NCBI GenBank assembly: GCA_016707685.1
Contig: JADJHE010000024.1
Span: 1-56,651, forward strand
Origin: Bacteroidota bacterium
GTDB lineage: Bacteria > Bacteroidota > Bacteroidia > 2-12-FULL-35-15
Reading direction: 5' to 3'
DNA: 56,651 bases
The translations under genes were made by a program, and so were the position numbers. How positions within the stretch are numbered: the first letter of the stretch is position 1; each line of letters begins with the position of its first letter. A model generated the notes under the pieces. That model had not been told where the DNA came from, did not search any database, and worked only from the letters and a program-made list of their open reading frames with translations. Below, piece by piece: positions 1 through 8,588 of this stretch.

Positions 1-135
1 TAGTTCGAAGGTATAAAAAATAGCTACATAAATAGTGTTTCCATCCAATTAAAAAAAGGTTCATTCAAAACAAAAGAAAATCGGCACTATTTATTATTTT
101 TTGTAAATTTATACTACATCATTTCAAAAAAATAA

Positions 136-612
136 ATGAAACGGATAATTTTACTTATAGCTTTACTTGTATTCAGTTTTGGTTTCAAGGCTGTTGGGCA
201 ATCGGTATGGACAATTGGTCCTATGTTGCACTATAATTTTGGAGGCGAAAAAAGACATTTTTCATTTGCAATGGAACTTGCTTATTGGAATATAAAAAAT
301 GTTCCTTACAGCATTGATGGTGGTATTGAGTTCAGTAAAAAACGCTTACGGTTTTATGGCGAATTGCAAACAGGAATTGGTTTTACCGGTATTTCGTGTG
401 GGCCTGTTTTAGAAATTAACAAAGTAGAACGTAAAGCACATTTAGGTTTTCAAACAACTTTTTGGCTGAATTATTTTGTTGGTTTGGATTACAGGTACAG
501 GCGAATTGATAAAACAAATTTTGCTTGTGTAGGCACGTATGCTAAACTGCCTCTTGCAACAAAAGATATGGAATCATCTAGCGGTGGCAATTACCACGAT
601 TGGGACGATTAA
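136..612 (+). CDS. Hypothetical secreted or outer-membrane protein
   Basis: 158 residues. The N-terminus is a clear signal peptide: MKR, a hydrophobic run, then a likely cut near AVGQ-SVW. The mature part alternates hydrophobic and polar residues and is rich in Gly, Tyr and Phe (for example LHYNFGGEKRHFSF and FVGLDYRYRRID), as in a small outer-membrane beta-barrel, and it ends in an acidic tail (NYHDWDD). The barrel is inferred from composition, and I do not recognise a named family. A hairpin terminator follows about 30 bases after the stop. The next gene, apaG, runs toward it on the other strand, so this looks like a single-gene unit. Confidence 0.7.
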   Translation: MKRIILLIALLVFSFGFKAVGQSVWTIGPMLHYNFGGEKRHFSFAMELAYWNIKNVPYSIDGGIEFSKKRLRFYGELQTGIGFTGISCGPVLEINKVERKAHLGFQTTFWLNYFVGLDYRYRRIDKTNFACVGTYAKLPLATKDMESSSGGNYHDWDD

Positions 613-639
613 TTTTATTACCTCATTATAGAGCATAAA

Positions 640-669
640 AAAACACAGCTGAAGGGCTGTGTTTTTTTT
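640..669. terminator. Bidirectional terminator between a hypothetical gene and apaG
   Basis: Ten-base perfect stem AAAACACAGC / GCTGTGTTTT with loop TGAAGG, flanked by A-runs on the left and T-runs on the right. It lies between two convergent genes, so it can end transcription from both sides. Confidence 0.8.
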
Positions 670-684
670 ATATGTGTTTTGAAA

Positions 685-1080
685 TTAATTTAAACGTTGT
701 GGCATCATCAATTCAAATTCAGGGATGTTTACGTAAAAACGCGCTTTGTCAATTTTACGTTCCATTAAATAAGTTCCTTTCATTTTGCCAATATCGGTAG
801 TTAAGCTGCATGCCGATTCGTATTCAAAAATTTCGCCTGGCTCCAATGTTGGTTGTTCACCAACAACTCCTGGTCCATCCACGGTATCGTATTCCGAGCT
901 GGAATCAAAAATATCCCAATGGCGTGAAAGTAATTGTACGGTATAATCGCTGTTGTTTTCGATGGTAATACGGTACGAGAATAAAAAGTGGCGATGTTCA
1001 ACCGATGAATGTTCTGGTTGGTATTTTGTTTCTACACTTATTTTTATTCCGTGTGTTATTTGTGTTGCTTGTGCTCCCAT
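685..1080 (-). CDS. apaG: ApaG family protein (DUF525)
   Basis: 131 residues, the usual length for ApaG, a single fibronectin-III-like beta-sandwich domain. The family signature GPGVVGEQP is present near residue 70, followed by LEPGEIFEYESACSL and GKMKGTY, all conserved positions of the family. ApaG is linked genetically to cobalt resistance and magnesium efflux in enterobacteria, but its biochemical role is not settled. The protein has no signal peptide, so it should be cytoplasmic. It stands alone here and converges on the gene to its left. Confidence 0.9.
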   Translation of the reverse strand: MGAQATQITHGIKISVETKYQPEHSSVEHRHFLFSYRITIENNSDYTVQLLSRHWDIFDSSSEYDTVDGPGVVGEQPTLEPGEIFEYESACSLTTDIGKMKGTYLMERKIDKARFYVNIPEFELMMPQRLN

Positions 1081-1194
1081 ATCAATTAAGTTTTAGGATT
1101 TGCTTACTTATTACAATATTAAGTATTTTATTAGCTAATAAACAAGTATTAAGCCAAAAGGTTTTAAACAGGATGGGTTTTTGGCAGGGGAAAG

Positions 1195-1545
1195 AGATTC
1201 TTCGTTTCACTCAGAATGACAAGCTCCGCAATTCTCTGTGAGCCTCCGTGTGCTCTTCTACTCTGTGTTTATTTTCTGTTCCCTATTTACTATTGGCTCT
1301 TCGCTATGCTGTTTCTTTGTGGTGAAAATTTATGTTATGAAGCAGATTCTTCGTTTCACTCAGAATGACAGACTTCGCAATACGCTGCGTTGAGTTTTTT
1401 GCTATTTATTTTCTTTTTATCAACGAAGCTTCTATTTCCTATTTAGTATTGGCTCTTCGCTATGCTGTTTCTCTGTGTTGATTTTTTAGGTCTAACGTCT
1501 TATGTCTTGTATCTTACGTCTAACATCTAATATCTTACATCTAAG
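1195..1545. repeat. Intergenic repeat block (two direct repeats plus short-word repeats)
   Basis: The 467-base gap between apaG and the T9SS plug gene holds no credible gene. It contains a direct repeat: AGATTCTTCGTTTCACTCAG begins at about 1195 and again at about 1343, and a second unit with TTGGCTCTTCGCTATGCTGT follows each copy (about 1290-1325 and 1450-1480). Between them, 1232-1270 reads as CTCTGTG / CCGTGTG / CTCTGTG words, also found near 30.65 and 31.0 kb. From about 1490 to 1545 a short word of the type ATCTTACATCTAA is repeated several times and reappears near 42.3 kb. These look like dispersed non-coding repeats. Confidence 0.7.
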
Positions 1546-1547
1546 TT

Positions 1548-2912
1548 CTAATAATCCTTCATCGAATTCAATCGTTTTACACCAATTAATTGATCATAAA
1601 ACGTTCCTTGTTGTTTGTGGCAGATATAAATGGTATAATCATTTTCTGTTTCGTAATGCATTCCTTCAATCACTGTATTATCTGCTTCCAAGCTGCCATC
1701 TTTTAAAAATGCATATTCATAATTGTAATAGCCTTGTTTTAAATACAAGGTACATTCATAACCAAAACGAGCAGGATTGTATTTCATTAAATTTTCTTTG
1801 TTACAAGCCCAGTTATTGAATGCTCCAAACACATACACATTGCCATCCATAAATAGCTCATCATTTGGCAAAAAGAATTTTACATAACAATAGTCTGCTT
1901 CACGGTTACTATCTTTTCCTTCTTGTGTTTTAATTATGTATTTACCATTTATATCTGATTGTGAATAATAACGTTTAAAAGTTCGTTTCTCATCGTTATA
2001 CAAAATCACTTGGTTGCCCATAGAATCTATGCTTGCTTTAAATACACGTTCCGATAAATAACGAATACTTTTAATGTCGAAAAATCTGAATTCATTTCCA
2101 GCTGTAAACACATTGTCTTCGTCATAATCGTATACCAATTCATGATCTTTTACAAACAATGGTTTTAATCCTTTTTTTGCATTGTCCCAACGGTTATTTT
2201 GAGTGATAACTACTTTTAAATCGGCATAAGGATTTAGAATATTATAACCAGAATGGTTAATGGTAAAATCAATTTCTTGTTTGTAGTTTCTGTCGGCAAT
2301 AATACTTGCACCCGACACACGTGCGGTTACCATTACTTTGTTTTGGTAAACAAAAAAGCGTTTTGTAAGCACTACACTTTCGGGGTCGCCACTATCGTAA
2401 ACTTTTAAAAGATAATTTCCCGATTTGGTAATGCGCATGGAACTGTTTGGAAACACAACATCATAGTGTGTGTATTTTTGTAAGGTGTTTAAGGAGTAGT
2501 TGTAATTGTTGATATTGTTATCTGCAAAGCCATCAATGTATTCGGCACTCATCAAGTCGGATGGCTCCCAGTTGGAATTACAATGAATAACAGTATAGGA
2601 ATAGTTTTTCAGATCGGCTTCTAAATCATCAAAACTCAATTGCAGCTGTTCTTGTGAATCTAAATTTAAAATGGGTTGCGATAATTCAAAACTAATATCG
2701 TGCAGTTGAATTGATTTTATGTAGGAACGATATACGTAATCTTCGTAACGCATTGCGGTGCTACCATAATAATCATCGGCAGTTGTATCTTTTAAAGTAG
2801 GAGTGTTAAGCTGTTGCCACAAGCTTTGTTTTTTTTCTTTTTGTGCTTGTGCAGTAGGAATAGAAACGATAAATAGAAGTAGGAATAGCGAGAATACAAT
2901 GTGTTTCATCAT
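1548..2912 (-). CDS. Type IX secretion system plug protein (DUF5103)
   Basis: 454 residues with a signal peptide ending in PTAQAQ. The sequence matches the DUF5103 family from end to end: an N-terminal domain with SIQLHDISFELSQPIL, the segment YSYTVIHCNSNWEPSDL, YIDGFADN, and RFFVYQNKV before a second beta-rich domain. In Flavobacterium johnsoniae a DUF5103 protein is the Plug that closes the SprA translocon of the type IX secretion system on the periplasmic side. The role here is inferred from family membership, and no other T9SS gene lies in the window. It is the last gene of a leftward group with a PagL-like gene, a DUF2807 gene and a truncated LTA-synthase-like gene. The start could be either of two adjacent ATGs. 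Confidence 0.85.
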   Translation of the reverse strand: MMKHIVFSLFLLLFIVSIPTAQAQKEKKQSLWQQLNTPTLKDTTADDYYGSTAMRYEDYVYRSYIKSIQLHDISFELSQPILNLDSQEQLQLSFDDLEADLKNYSYTVIHCNSNWEPSDLMSAEYIDGFADNNINNYNYSLNTLQKYTHYDVVFPNSSMRITKSGNYLLKVYDSGDPESVVLTKRFFVYQNKVMVTARVSGASIIADRNYKQEIDFTINHSGYNILNPYADLKVVITQNNRWDNAKKGLKPLFVKDHELVYDYDEDNVFTAGNEFRFFDIKSIRYLSERVFKASIDSMGNQVILYNDEKRTFKRYYSQSDINGKYIIKTQEGKDSNREADYCYVKFFLPNDELFMDGNVYVFGAFNNWACNKENLMKYNPARFGYECTLYLKQGYYNYEYAFLKDGSLEADNTVIEGMHYETENDYTIYICHKQQGTFYDQLIGVKRLNSMKDY

Positions 2913-2948
2913 GCAGCTTTATGTACAAGTATCGTTCCTTAAATTGTT

Positions 2949-3629
2949 TTATTCACAAAGGCTATTGCCAAAATACCAGATATTATTAATGGCAATGTGG
3001 TTATTTATTTCAATATCAGAATACAAAGAGTTTTTATCACTCACCACTTTTGCTTGAAAACCTCCGCGGTATAAAACAATGAATAACGAGCTTGTTACAA
3101 TAATATTTGCCAAGCGAATGTTTTTATTTTCGATAGGGAACGAAAAGTTGGTTAAGTATTTACGGTAAATACGAATACCTACATAGGCAAATACGGCACT
3201 TCCTGCAAATAATAATAAGTTCGACCATAAGGAAACATAGTTTAATGGTCCATCTGGGAATAATAAGTAAAACAAAGCATTGCCAGTTAACAATGAATTA
3301 AACTCGCCATACAATTTGATATTAATCACACTTAAAAAGGATACAATTGAAATCATGATGTATTGGTACCATAAGTTAATCAAGTGTATTCTTTTTGTTT
3401 TGTTGAACTGTTGTAGAATCCATAATAAAAAAGGAACAATCATAAGTGCTGAAGCAACTGAAATATCTAAACGCAAAGCATACACAAAACTCATTACCGT
3501 TTCGGAATGTTTTAAATCGGGGATTTTTGCATGGTGGTACGTAATAAAAAGCACTCTGAAAAATGCAAAATAAAACAGCCAAAACAGCAGTAATCGGATG
3601 ATGTATGGTATTTTAAGAAATTTTTCCAT
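2949..3629 (-). pseudogene. Truncated LTA synthase / sulfatase-type membrane protein, catalytic domain absent
   Basis: 226 residues with about five hydrophobic helices. The sequence resembles the N-terminal membrane half of Bacteroidota LTA-synthase-like (alkaline-phosphatase superfamily) proteins, including the stretch before the extracellular domain (NNHIAINNIWYFGNSL). Full-length members are usually over 600 residues and carry a sulfatase-fold domain after this point. Here a stop follows NSLCE and the T9SS plug gene begins 36 bases later, with no sulfatase coding sequence in any frame. It starts immediately after the DUF2807 stop. Either a deletion removed the catalytic part or this is a genuine stand-alone membrane module. 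The family call rests on pattern recognition. Confidence 0.6.
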
Positions 3630-4373
3630 TTATTTTATATATAAAACGCCTGGTCCTTTTCCCGATTGTTGCACAAGAGATGGATTGCCATAACACAATA
3701 CATTTCCTTTTCCATCAATTTTGCAATCGAGTGTTCCTGTTGCTTTTACTTCGGATGGACCAATTGTAAATGTATGAATATAAGTATAAGTAGAGTTTAA
3801 ATCTTTGCAATATAAATAGGCTGTACCACCAATATCGCAATAGTGTTGGTTGGTTGTTCCTTTTAGAATAACATCGCCCGAACCAAAAATGTGTGAAATA
3901 ATGTTTGTGTTATTTACAGTAAGTTCAATATCACCTGAATTTTTTGTTTCAATGTCAAATGTTGCTTGTGTAATAGTGTTTAAGCTTCGCAAAGTTGCAG
4001 TGCCACTGTTGGTAATGTATTCTATTTTAGGCATGGTTAAATAAACGTTCAATGGTTTATCGTAACTTCTGGTCCAGTTGCATCTGTTTTTGTTTCTGAT
4101 AAACAATGTTCCGCCTTGCAATTCGGTTTCAATTAAAGGAACAAGGTTTTCACCTGCTTCAATCATTACTTCTTGAACTGAATCCTGTGTGATGTAAACA
4201 TTAAGATTGTCTTCGGCTTCTACTTTAGTGAATTCTCCCAATGTTCTTTTTTCTTGAATAATTTTTCCTGTACGTTTGATGCAATCGCACATGTTTTCTT
4301 TTTTACAGCTGTTGAATGATACTAGAACCGTAAAAATGAATACGCCAAGAAAAAGTTTCGTTGTTGTTTTCAT
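3630..4373 (-). CDS. DUF2807 (GIN domain) lipoprotein
   Basis: 247 residues. The N-terminus has a lipoprotein signal with the box SFNSCKK, so the mature protein should be lipid-anchored at Cys23 or so. The body is a repetitive beta-helix-like domain with the usual DUF2807 features: KVEAEDNLNVYITQ, VMIEAGENLVPLIETEL, then a series of strands with GSGDV / SGDIEL / SGTATL turns and a closing GKGNVLCYGNPS. DUF2807 proteins are common envelope proteins of unknown function in Bacteroidota. The gene abuts its neighbours (1-base spacing on both sides), which suggests one leftward transcript from the PagL-like gene through to the T9SS plug. Confidence 0.85.
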   Translation of the reverse strand: MKTTTKLFLGVFIFTVLVSFNSCKKENMCDCIKRTGKIIQEKRTLGEFTKVEAEDNLNVYITQDSVQEVMIEAGENLVPLIETELQGGTLFIRNKNRCNWTRSYDKPLNVYLTMPKIEYITNSGTATLRSLNTITQATFDIETKNSGDIELTVNNTNIISHIFGSGDVILKGTTNQHYCDIGGTAYLYCKDLNSTYTYIHTFTIGPSEVKATGTLDCKIDGKGNVLCYGNPSLVQQSGKGPGVLYIK

Positions 4374-4374
4374 G

Positions 4375-5484
4375 TTAATTAAATTGATATCCTATTCCCC
4401 ATTCAAAATAATCGGCTTTCGCCCAATGGGTTAATAATGTTACGTTAGCCATTAAATGTTTTGTTACCATATAGCGCATTCCTATACGGTGAAATACTTT
4501 TCCATTGTAAGCTTGTTTTTTATACAAATAATAACCAAACTCAATTGGTAAGGATAAACGATGAATTTTAAATTCATAACCTACTTTTCCTCCAAATTGT
4601 GCAATGTCAAAAAACTGAGTAGTATATACCGAGTCGTTTGCCCATACTTCTTTTGTTGCATTATTATAAGCCATTTCAACACCACCACCAATTTTTGATT
4701 TATAACCAACGGTTTTGTACAAATTCACTTGTAATCCAAATGCCATGTATTTCGGACCAGTTGGTGTTTCTAATTCTTTTATACCCCAAACACCAATAAT
4801 GCTTGGGTTCCATCTTTTTTTGTAGGTAGGAACAGTATCTCTGTTGTACACCAATTTTTTGTTGCCAATCAAATAACCGATACCAATATTGGTTGTAGCA
4901 ACATTTAGTCCCAAGTTTGGTGTATTGGTAGCACCATTGGATGCATGTGATAATCCTGCACCAAAATCCAATCGTATCGATTCGGTTAGCATGGTGGTGT
5001 AATTTAAACGCATGTTTACAAAACCATTTAAATGTGAGCCAATCGCATTGTTTTTATGATTGGTTCTGATGTCGAAGGGTTTTGTTAAAAAAGCTAATCC
5101 AATACCAATACGAAGATTTAATGCATTTTTACGTTTTTGTTTGTTAAGCTTAAAATTGATAAAAGGCGATAAACACTCCAATGTTCCAAGTTGCTGTGGA
5201 TTGGCCAAATCGAGATGCATAAAGCTTACACCCACTTCGGGATAGGAATAGAGGCGTTGCCATGGCTTGTCGCCATTTGTACGAAACGTATAGGAAACTT
5301 CAGCTCCTTTCACATGCCCCTTAATTAGGTGGCTCATGTTGTTGCGGTGACTGATGATGTAGCCATAGTGCCCTTGAGCTGCAAGCATGAAATCACTTTT
5401 AGGATTGTTTTGTGCATACGAACCAATAGCTGTTATTAAAAACAACCAAAGTGCTGTAAAAAAGTATTTGCTACTGCATTTCAT
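4375..5484 (-). CDS. PagL-like lipid A 3-O-deacylase / acyloxyacyl hydrolase family barrel
   Basis: 369 residues with a signal peptide ending in IGSYAQ. The mature protein is a predicted outer-membrane beta-barrel with alternating strands and a terminal aromatic strand (FEWGIGYQFN). The motif GLSHASNGA followed by PNLGLN matches the catalytic His-Ser-Asn region of PagL, which removes the 3-O acyl chain from lipid A. The protein is about twice the length of Pseudomonas PagL, typical of the larger Bacteroidota members. It is first in a leftward group of envelope genes. Enzyme activity is inferred from the motif. Confidence 0.7.
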   Translation of the reverse strand: MKCSSKYFFTALWLFLITAIGSYAQNNPKSDFMLAAQGHYGYIISHRNNMSHLIKGHVKGAEVSYTFRTNGDKPWQRLYSYPEVGVSFMHLDLANPQQLGTLECLSPFINFKLNKQKRKNALNLRIGIGLAFLTKPFDIRTNHKNNAIGSHLNGFVNMRLNYTTMLTESIRLDFGAGLSHASNGATNTPNLGLNVATTNIGIGYLIGNKKLVYNRDTVPTYKKRWNPSIIGVWGIKELETPTGPKYMAFGLQVNLYKTVGYKSKIGGGVEMAYNNATKEVWANDSVYTTQFFDIAQFGGKVGYEFKIHRLSLPIEFGYYLYKKQAYNGKVFHRIGMRYMVTKHLMANVTLLTHWAKADYFEWGIGYQFN

Positions 5485-5573
5485 TTAGGATTACAAAAAT
5501 ATCAAAAATATCGGCTTGTTTTACCAGCTTTTTTGCCTCTCAAAAAGCGTACATTTGTACAAATATTGCTGTT

Positions 5574-6341
5574 ATGGAAGAAAAATTAAAAGCATTTGAA
5601 CGATTATTAATTATTATGGATGAGTTGCGTGAGCAATGTCCATGGGATAAAAAACAAACCATAGAAAGTTTACGTCATCTTACTATCGAAGAAACGTATG
5701 AATTAGCCGATGCTATTTTAGATAAAGATATGCCCAATATTAAAAAAGAATTGGGTGATGTATTGTTGCACATTGTGTTTTATGCGCGTATTGCGTCAGA
5801 AACAAATGAGTTTAACATTGCAGATGTTATTAATTCACTATGCGATAAGTTGATTCACCGTCATCCACATATTTATGGTGATGTGAAAGTAGAAAACGAA
5901 CAACAAGTAAAAGAAAACTGGGAAAAATTAAAATTAAAAGAAGGAAATACATCTGTTTTGTCAGGTGTCCCAAAATCGTTACCATCCTTGGTAAAAGCTT
6001 CACGTATACAGGAAAAGGCAAGAGCGGTTGGATTTGATTGGGAAAATCCAGAACAAGTTTGGGAAAAAGTGCAAGAAGAAATTGCAGAATTTAAACATGA
6101 AATAGACAGTAATTCTTCGAAAGAAAAAATGGAAGACGAGTTTGGTGATGTGTTGTTTTCATTGATTAATTATGCACGCTTTAAAGAAATTAATCCAGAA
6201 GATGCATTGGAACGAACCAATAAAAAATTCATTAAGCGTTTTCAATATTTGGAAGTGGAAGCTGCAAAAGCAGGAAAACAACTGAGTGATATGACACTAG
6301 CCGAAATGGATGTGCATTGGAACAAAGCCAAAGAATTGTAA
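5574..6341 (+). CDS. mazG: Nucleoside triphosphate pyrophosphohydrolase MazG
   Basis: 255 residues, the normal length of two-domain MazG. The first MazG fold has CPWDKKQTIESL, then EETYELADAI and ELGDVLLHIVFYARI. The second has EEIAEFKHEI and DEFGDVLFSLINYARF. The paired EExxE and ELGD/EFGD elements bind magnesium. The enzyme hydrolyses NTPs and dNTPs to monophosphates plus pyrophosphate and is thought to clean the nucleotide pool. A TACATTTG box at 5550-5557, about 17 bases before the start, fits the Bacteroidota -7 element. The AcpH-like gene follows after one base, so the two are probably cotranscribed. Confidence 0.92.
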   Translation: MEEKLKAFERLLIIMDELREQCPWDKKQTIESLRHLTIEETYELADAILDKDMPNIKKELGDVLLHIVFYARIASETNEFNIADVINSLCDKLIHRHPHIYGDVKVENEQQVKENWEKLKLKEGNTSVLSGVPKSLPSLVKASRIQEKARAVGFDWENPEQVWEKVQEEIAEFKHEIDSNSSKEKMEDEFGDVLFSLINYARFKEINPEDALERTNKKFIKRFQYLEVEAAKAGKQLSDMTLAEMDVHWNKAKEL

Positions 6342-6342
6342 C

Positions 6343-6927
6343 ATGAATTTTTTATCACACCTTTATTTATCTGGAGAAAACGAAGGATTACTGATTGGTA
6401 ATTTTATTGCCGATTCGGTAAAAGGAAGTGATTTTTTGAAATATCCCGAAGAAATACAAAAGGGAATCGTGCTGCATCGTAAAATAGATACGTTTACCGA
6501 TTCGCATCCAATTGTTGAAGAGAGTAAACAACGGTTACGAGAGCGTTATAAAAAATATGCGAGTGTGATTGTTGATGTGTATTACGATCACTATTTAGCA
6601 GCAAATTGGAATGTATATTCCAACGAAAAGTTGGAGGATTATGTTCTAAAAACCTACGATACCATAAACAGGAACAAACACCTATTGCCTCCTAAATCGC
6701 AATTGTTTAATGAATACATGGTGCAGTACAATATTTTGTATGCCTATGGCGAGCTGGAGGGGATTGACCGAGTATTGCAGGGTATGTCGCGCAGAGCCAG
6801 TTTTGTATCCAATATGGAACATGCCATACAGGAATTAAAAGAACACTATCATTTGTTCGGAAAAGAATTCAATTCCTTTTTTCCCGACTTGCAACAATTT
6901 GTTAATACACAAATTGAAATTCCATAA
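6343..6927 (+). CDS. Acyl carrier protein phosphodiesterase family protein (AcpH-like, DUF479)
   Basis: 194 residues starting at the ATG at 6343. An earlier in-frame start at 6310 lies inside mazG and would add a tail not seen in the family. The N-terminus MNFLSHLYLSG followed by LIGNFIADSVKGSDF and HRKIDTFTDSHP carries the conserved His and Asp residues of the DUF479/AcpH family. AcpH removes the phosphopantetheine arm from acyl carrier protein. Related Bacteroidota proteins are annotated by similarity and their activity is less certain. One base separates it from mazG. Confidence 0.85.
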   Translation: MNFLSHLYLSGENEGLLIGNFIADSVKGSDFLKYPEEIQKGIVLHRKIDTFTDSHPIVEESKQRLRERYKKYASVIVDVYYDHYLAANWNVYSNEKLEDYVLKTYDTINRNKHLLPPKSQLFNEYMVQYNILYAYGELEGIDRVLQGMSRRASFVSNMEHAIQELKEHYHLFGKEFNSFFPDLQQFVNTQIEIP

Positions 6928-6972
6928 CTTCAATTTCATTCTTAGGTAATGTGTTGATACGATTTTTGTATC

Positions 6973-7089
6973 ATGGAATTACTATCAAACCCTTTTGTAA
7001 TTGCCTTGGCAATTTTACTGTTAGCTTTATTAATCATCTGGTCGCCTTTCGAAATTAATTTCGAAGATGGTGAGGATATTGAGTGGTAA
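6973..7089 (+). CDS. Small single-helix membrane protein (38 aa)
   Basis: A short reading frame starting MELLSNPFVIALAILLL, continuing with a second half of the same helix, then WSPFEINFEDGEDIEW and stop. It is one uninterrupted hydrophobic helix with a strongly acidic C-terminal tail, which suggests an inner-membrane anchor with the acidic end in the cytoplasm. It lies 45 bases after the AcpH-like gene and ends 3 bases before the convergent PAP2-like gene. A hairpin (TGATAC / GTATCA, 6955-6973) reaches the first base of the start codon. No family is recognised. The gene call rests on the clean hydrophobic-acidic layout and the tight fit between neighbours. Confidence 0.5.
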   Translation: MELLSNPFVIALAILLLALLIIWSPFEINFEDGEDIEW

Positions 7090-7092
7090 GGA

Positions 7093-7707
7093 CTATTGTA
7101 ACTTTAGTTTTTGCTGAAGTTGAACAGCAATAAAACTAACGATCGGTGCAGCAATCACATCAATGCTGTAATGAACGTGCTGTGCTAAAATCAATAGCGC
7201 AACAGCAATGGTTCCTATTCCAAAAATTAAACGGAGTTTTTTGTTTTCGAATCCAAATGCAAACAAGCAGACAGTAGCGGTATGTCCCGAAAAAAATAAA
7301 TCTTTTAAATTTTCTCGTCCCGAATAAAACGAAGATTCTAAAAAAATATCTTTTAATGGGATAATATTTACTGGAGGTTCTAGCGGAACAAGGTAAAGGC
7401 AAATTATACGTAGGATGGTCATAATTGTATAGGCTTGCAGCAATTTTATAAACACTTCAGGCTTTTGTAATGCGATAATTAGCCCAGAAAGACCAAATGC
7501 ATAGGTGGTAATAAATGTAATGGTTGATACATTGATGGGTGTAAACTGGCTAAGAATAGGATCGTTAAAAACAAATCCAATTCGAGTTTCATTATAGGTT
7601 AAGAAATGCAGGAATGCAAAGAGGACAACTGCAATACTTATTAAGGTAAATAGGAAAACATAAACTTTTCTTTTTTCAGAAAAATAATTTTTCCAGTGAG
7701 CCAGCAT
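7093..7707 (-). CDS. PAP2 / sphingomyelin-synthase-like phosphatase domain membrane protein
   Basis: 204 residues with about six hydrophobic helices. The segment DLFFSGHTA carries the first catalytic His of the PAP2_C (sphingomyelin-synthase-like) family, and HVHYSIDVIAAP carries the second His and the Asp. LEPP upstream also fits the family. Such proteins transfer or remove lipid phosphate head groups at the outer face of the inner membrane. Ceramide-type sphingolipids occur in many Bacteroidota, but the substrate here is unknown. It starts one base after the stop of the SPOR-domain gene and belongs to the leftward coaD-TlpA-SPOR group. Confidence 0.75.
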   Translation of the reverse strand: MLAHWKNYFSEKRKVYVFLFTLISIAVVLFAFLHFLTYNETRIGFVFNDPILSQFTPINVSTITFITTYAFGLSGLIIALQKPEVFIKLLQAYTIMTILRIICLYLVPLEPPVNIIPLKDIFLESSFYSGRENLKDLFFSGHTATVCLFAFGFENKKLRLIFGIGTIAVALLILAQHVHYSIDVIAAPIVSFIAVQLQQKLKLQ

Positions 7708-8580
7708 CTATTTTACTATTCTACCATTTTCGAAAGCAACGATAAATGCACCAGCAAATCCTCTTTCGAGCATTGTTGCTTTGTGTTTCACTGCATCGTC
7801 ATAATTAGTAAAGCTTCCACTAAAGTATTTGGTAATTCCATTATCTAAAACAAAAGTTGACATGTTAGGAATGCCTTCCAATTTTGGTTTTGCGCTATAA
7901 GCACCAATTTGTACTTTGTATATTTTCCCAGTTGGTGTAGCTGTTGCTGCAGTGGGCGTTTTTGCAACAACAGTAGGTGGAATAACAACTGGTGTTGACT
8001 CTTTTTGTTTCAGCAATTGGTTCTTTTTTTACTTCAGGAATCGGCTCTTTTTTTACTTCAGGAATCGGTTCTTTTTAGTTTCAGCAACCACTGCAGGTGG
8101 GGTAGTGGCAGGTGTAGGCGTGCTCGTAGCTACTTGAATTTTATCAGCAGTAGCAACACCATTGTTTCCAACTACAAAATATTTTTTTTCTAAATCACAA
8201 ACCTTTCTTTCATTGTTTAGGATGTATGAAATTTTACCTGTTAAATTTACAGAGCCCGAAGCGTTGTTTGGTACTGTTACTTTATAACTGATAGTGAATA
8301 CCGCTTCTGATGGAGGATTGATCCAAACAATTTTTGCTGCATTGTCGGCATACGTAAAGCTTCCACCTTTGCTTTCAATAACAGAAGCAACATATCCTTC
8401 AGGAAGTTCTTGTGCAAATTTCATAAAGCCAGTTAATCCAGCTTTATTTACTGTTACTTCAATTGTAAAGTCTTTTCCAGGGTATACATTCGATGGAAAA
8501 TTTTGTGTTGCGGTTAATTCTTGTGCAATTATTAAATTGGCAAACAATAATAAGGCAATAAGTGAGTACAGCTTTTTCAT
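7708..8580 (-). CDS. Secreted protein with SPOR-like C-terminal domain, interrupted by two compensating indels
   Basis: One gene of about 290 residues, read as two pieces in the same frame. The N-terminal piece (8580-8053) has a signal peptide (LLFANLIIAQ) and a beta-sandwich domain (YPGKDFTIEVTV). The C-terminal piece ends in a SPOR-like domain (GKIYKVQIGAYSAKP, then FTNYDDAVKHKATMLERGF). Between 8053 and 8016 the correct frame is shifted by one base and encodes a Pro/Glu/Lys linker with three copies of a KKEPIPEV-type unit. Losing one A in an AAAAA run near 8055 and gaining one A near 8018 restores one continuous frame. SPOR domains bind denuded peptidoglycan glycans, so an envelope role is likely. 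Confidence 0.75.
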
Positions 8581-8588
8581 TTTATTTT

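Noticed and set aside
1005..1241. A 78-residue plus-strand frame overlapping the start of apaG
   Set aside because: It is antisense to apaG in its first third and then runs through intergenic repeats, with hydrophobic low-complexity sequence.
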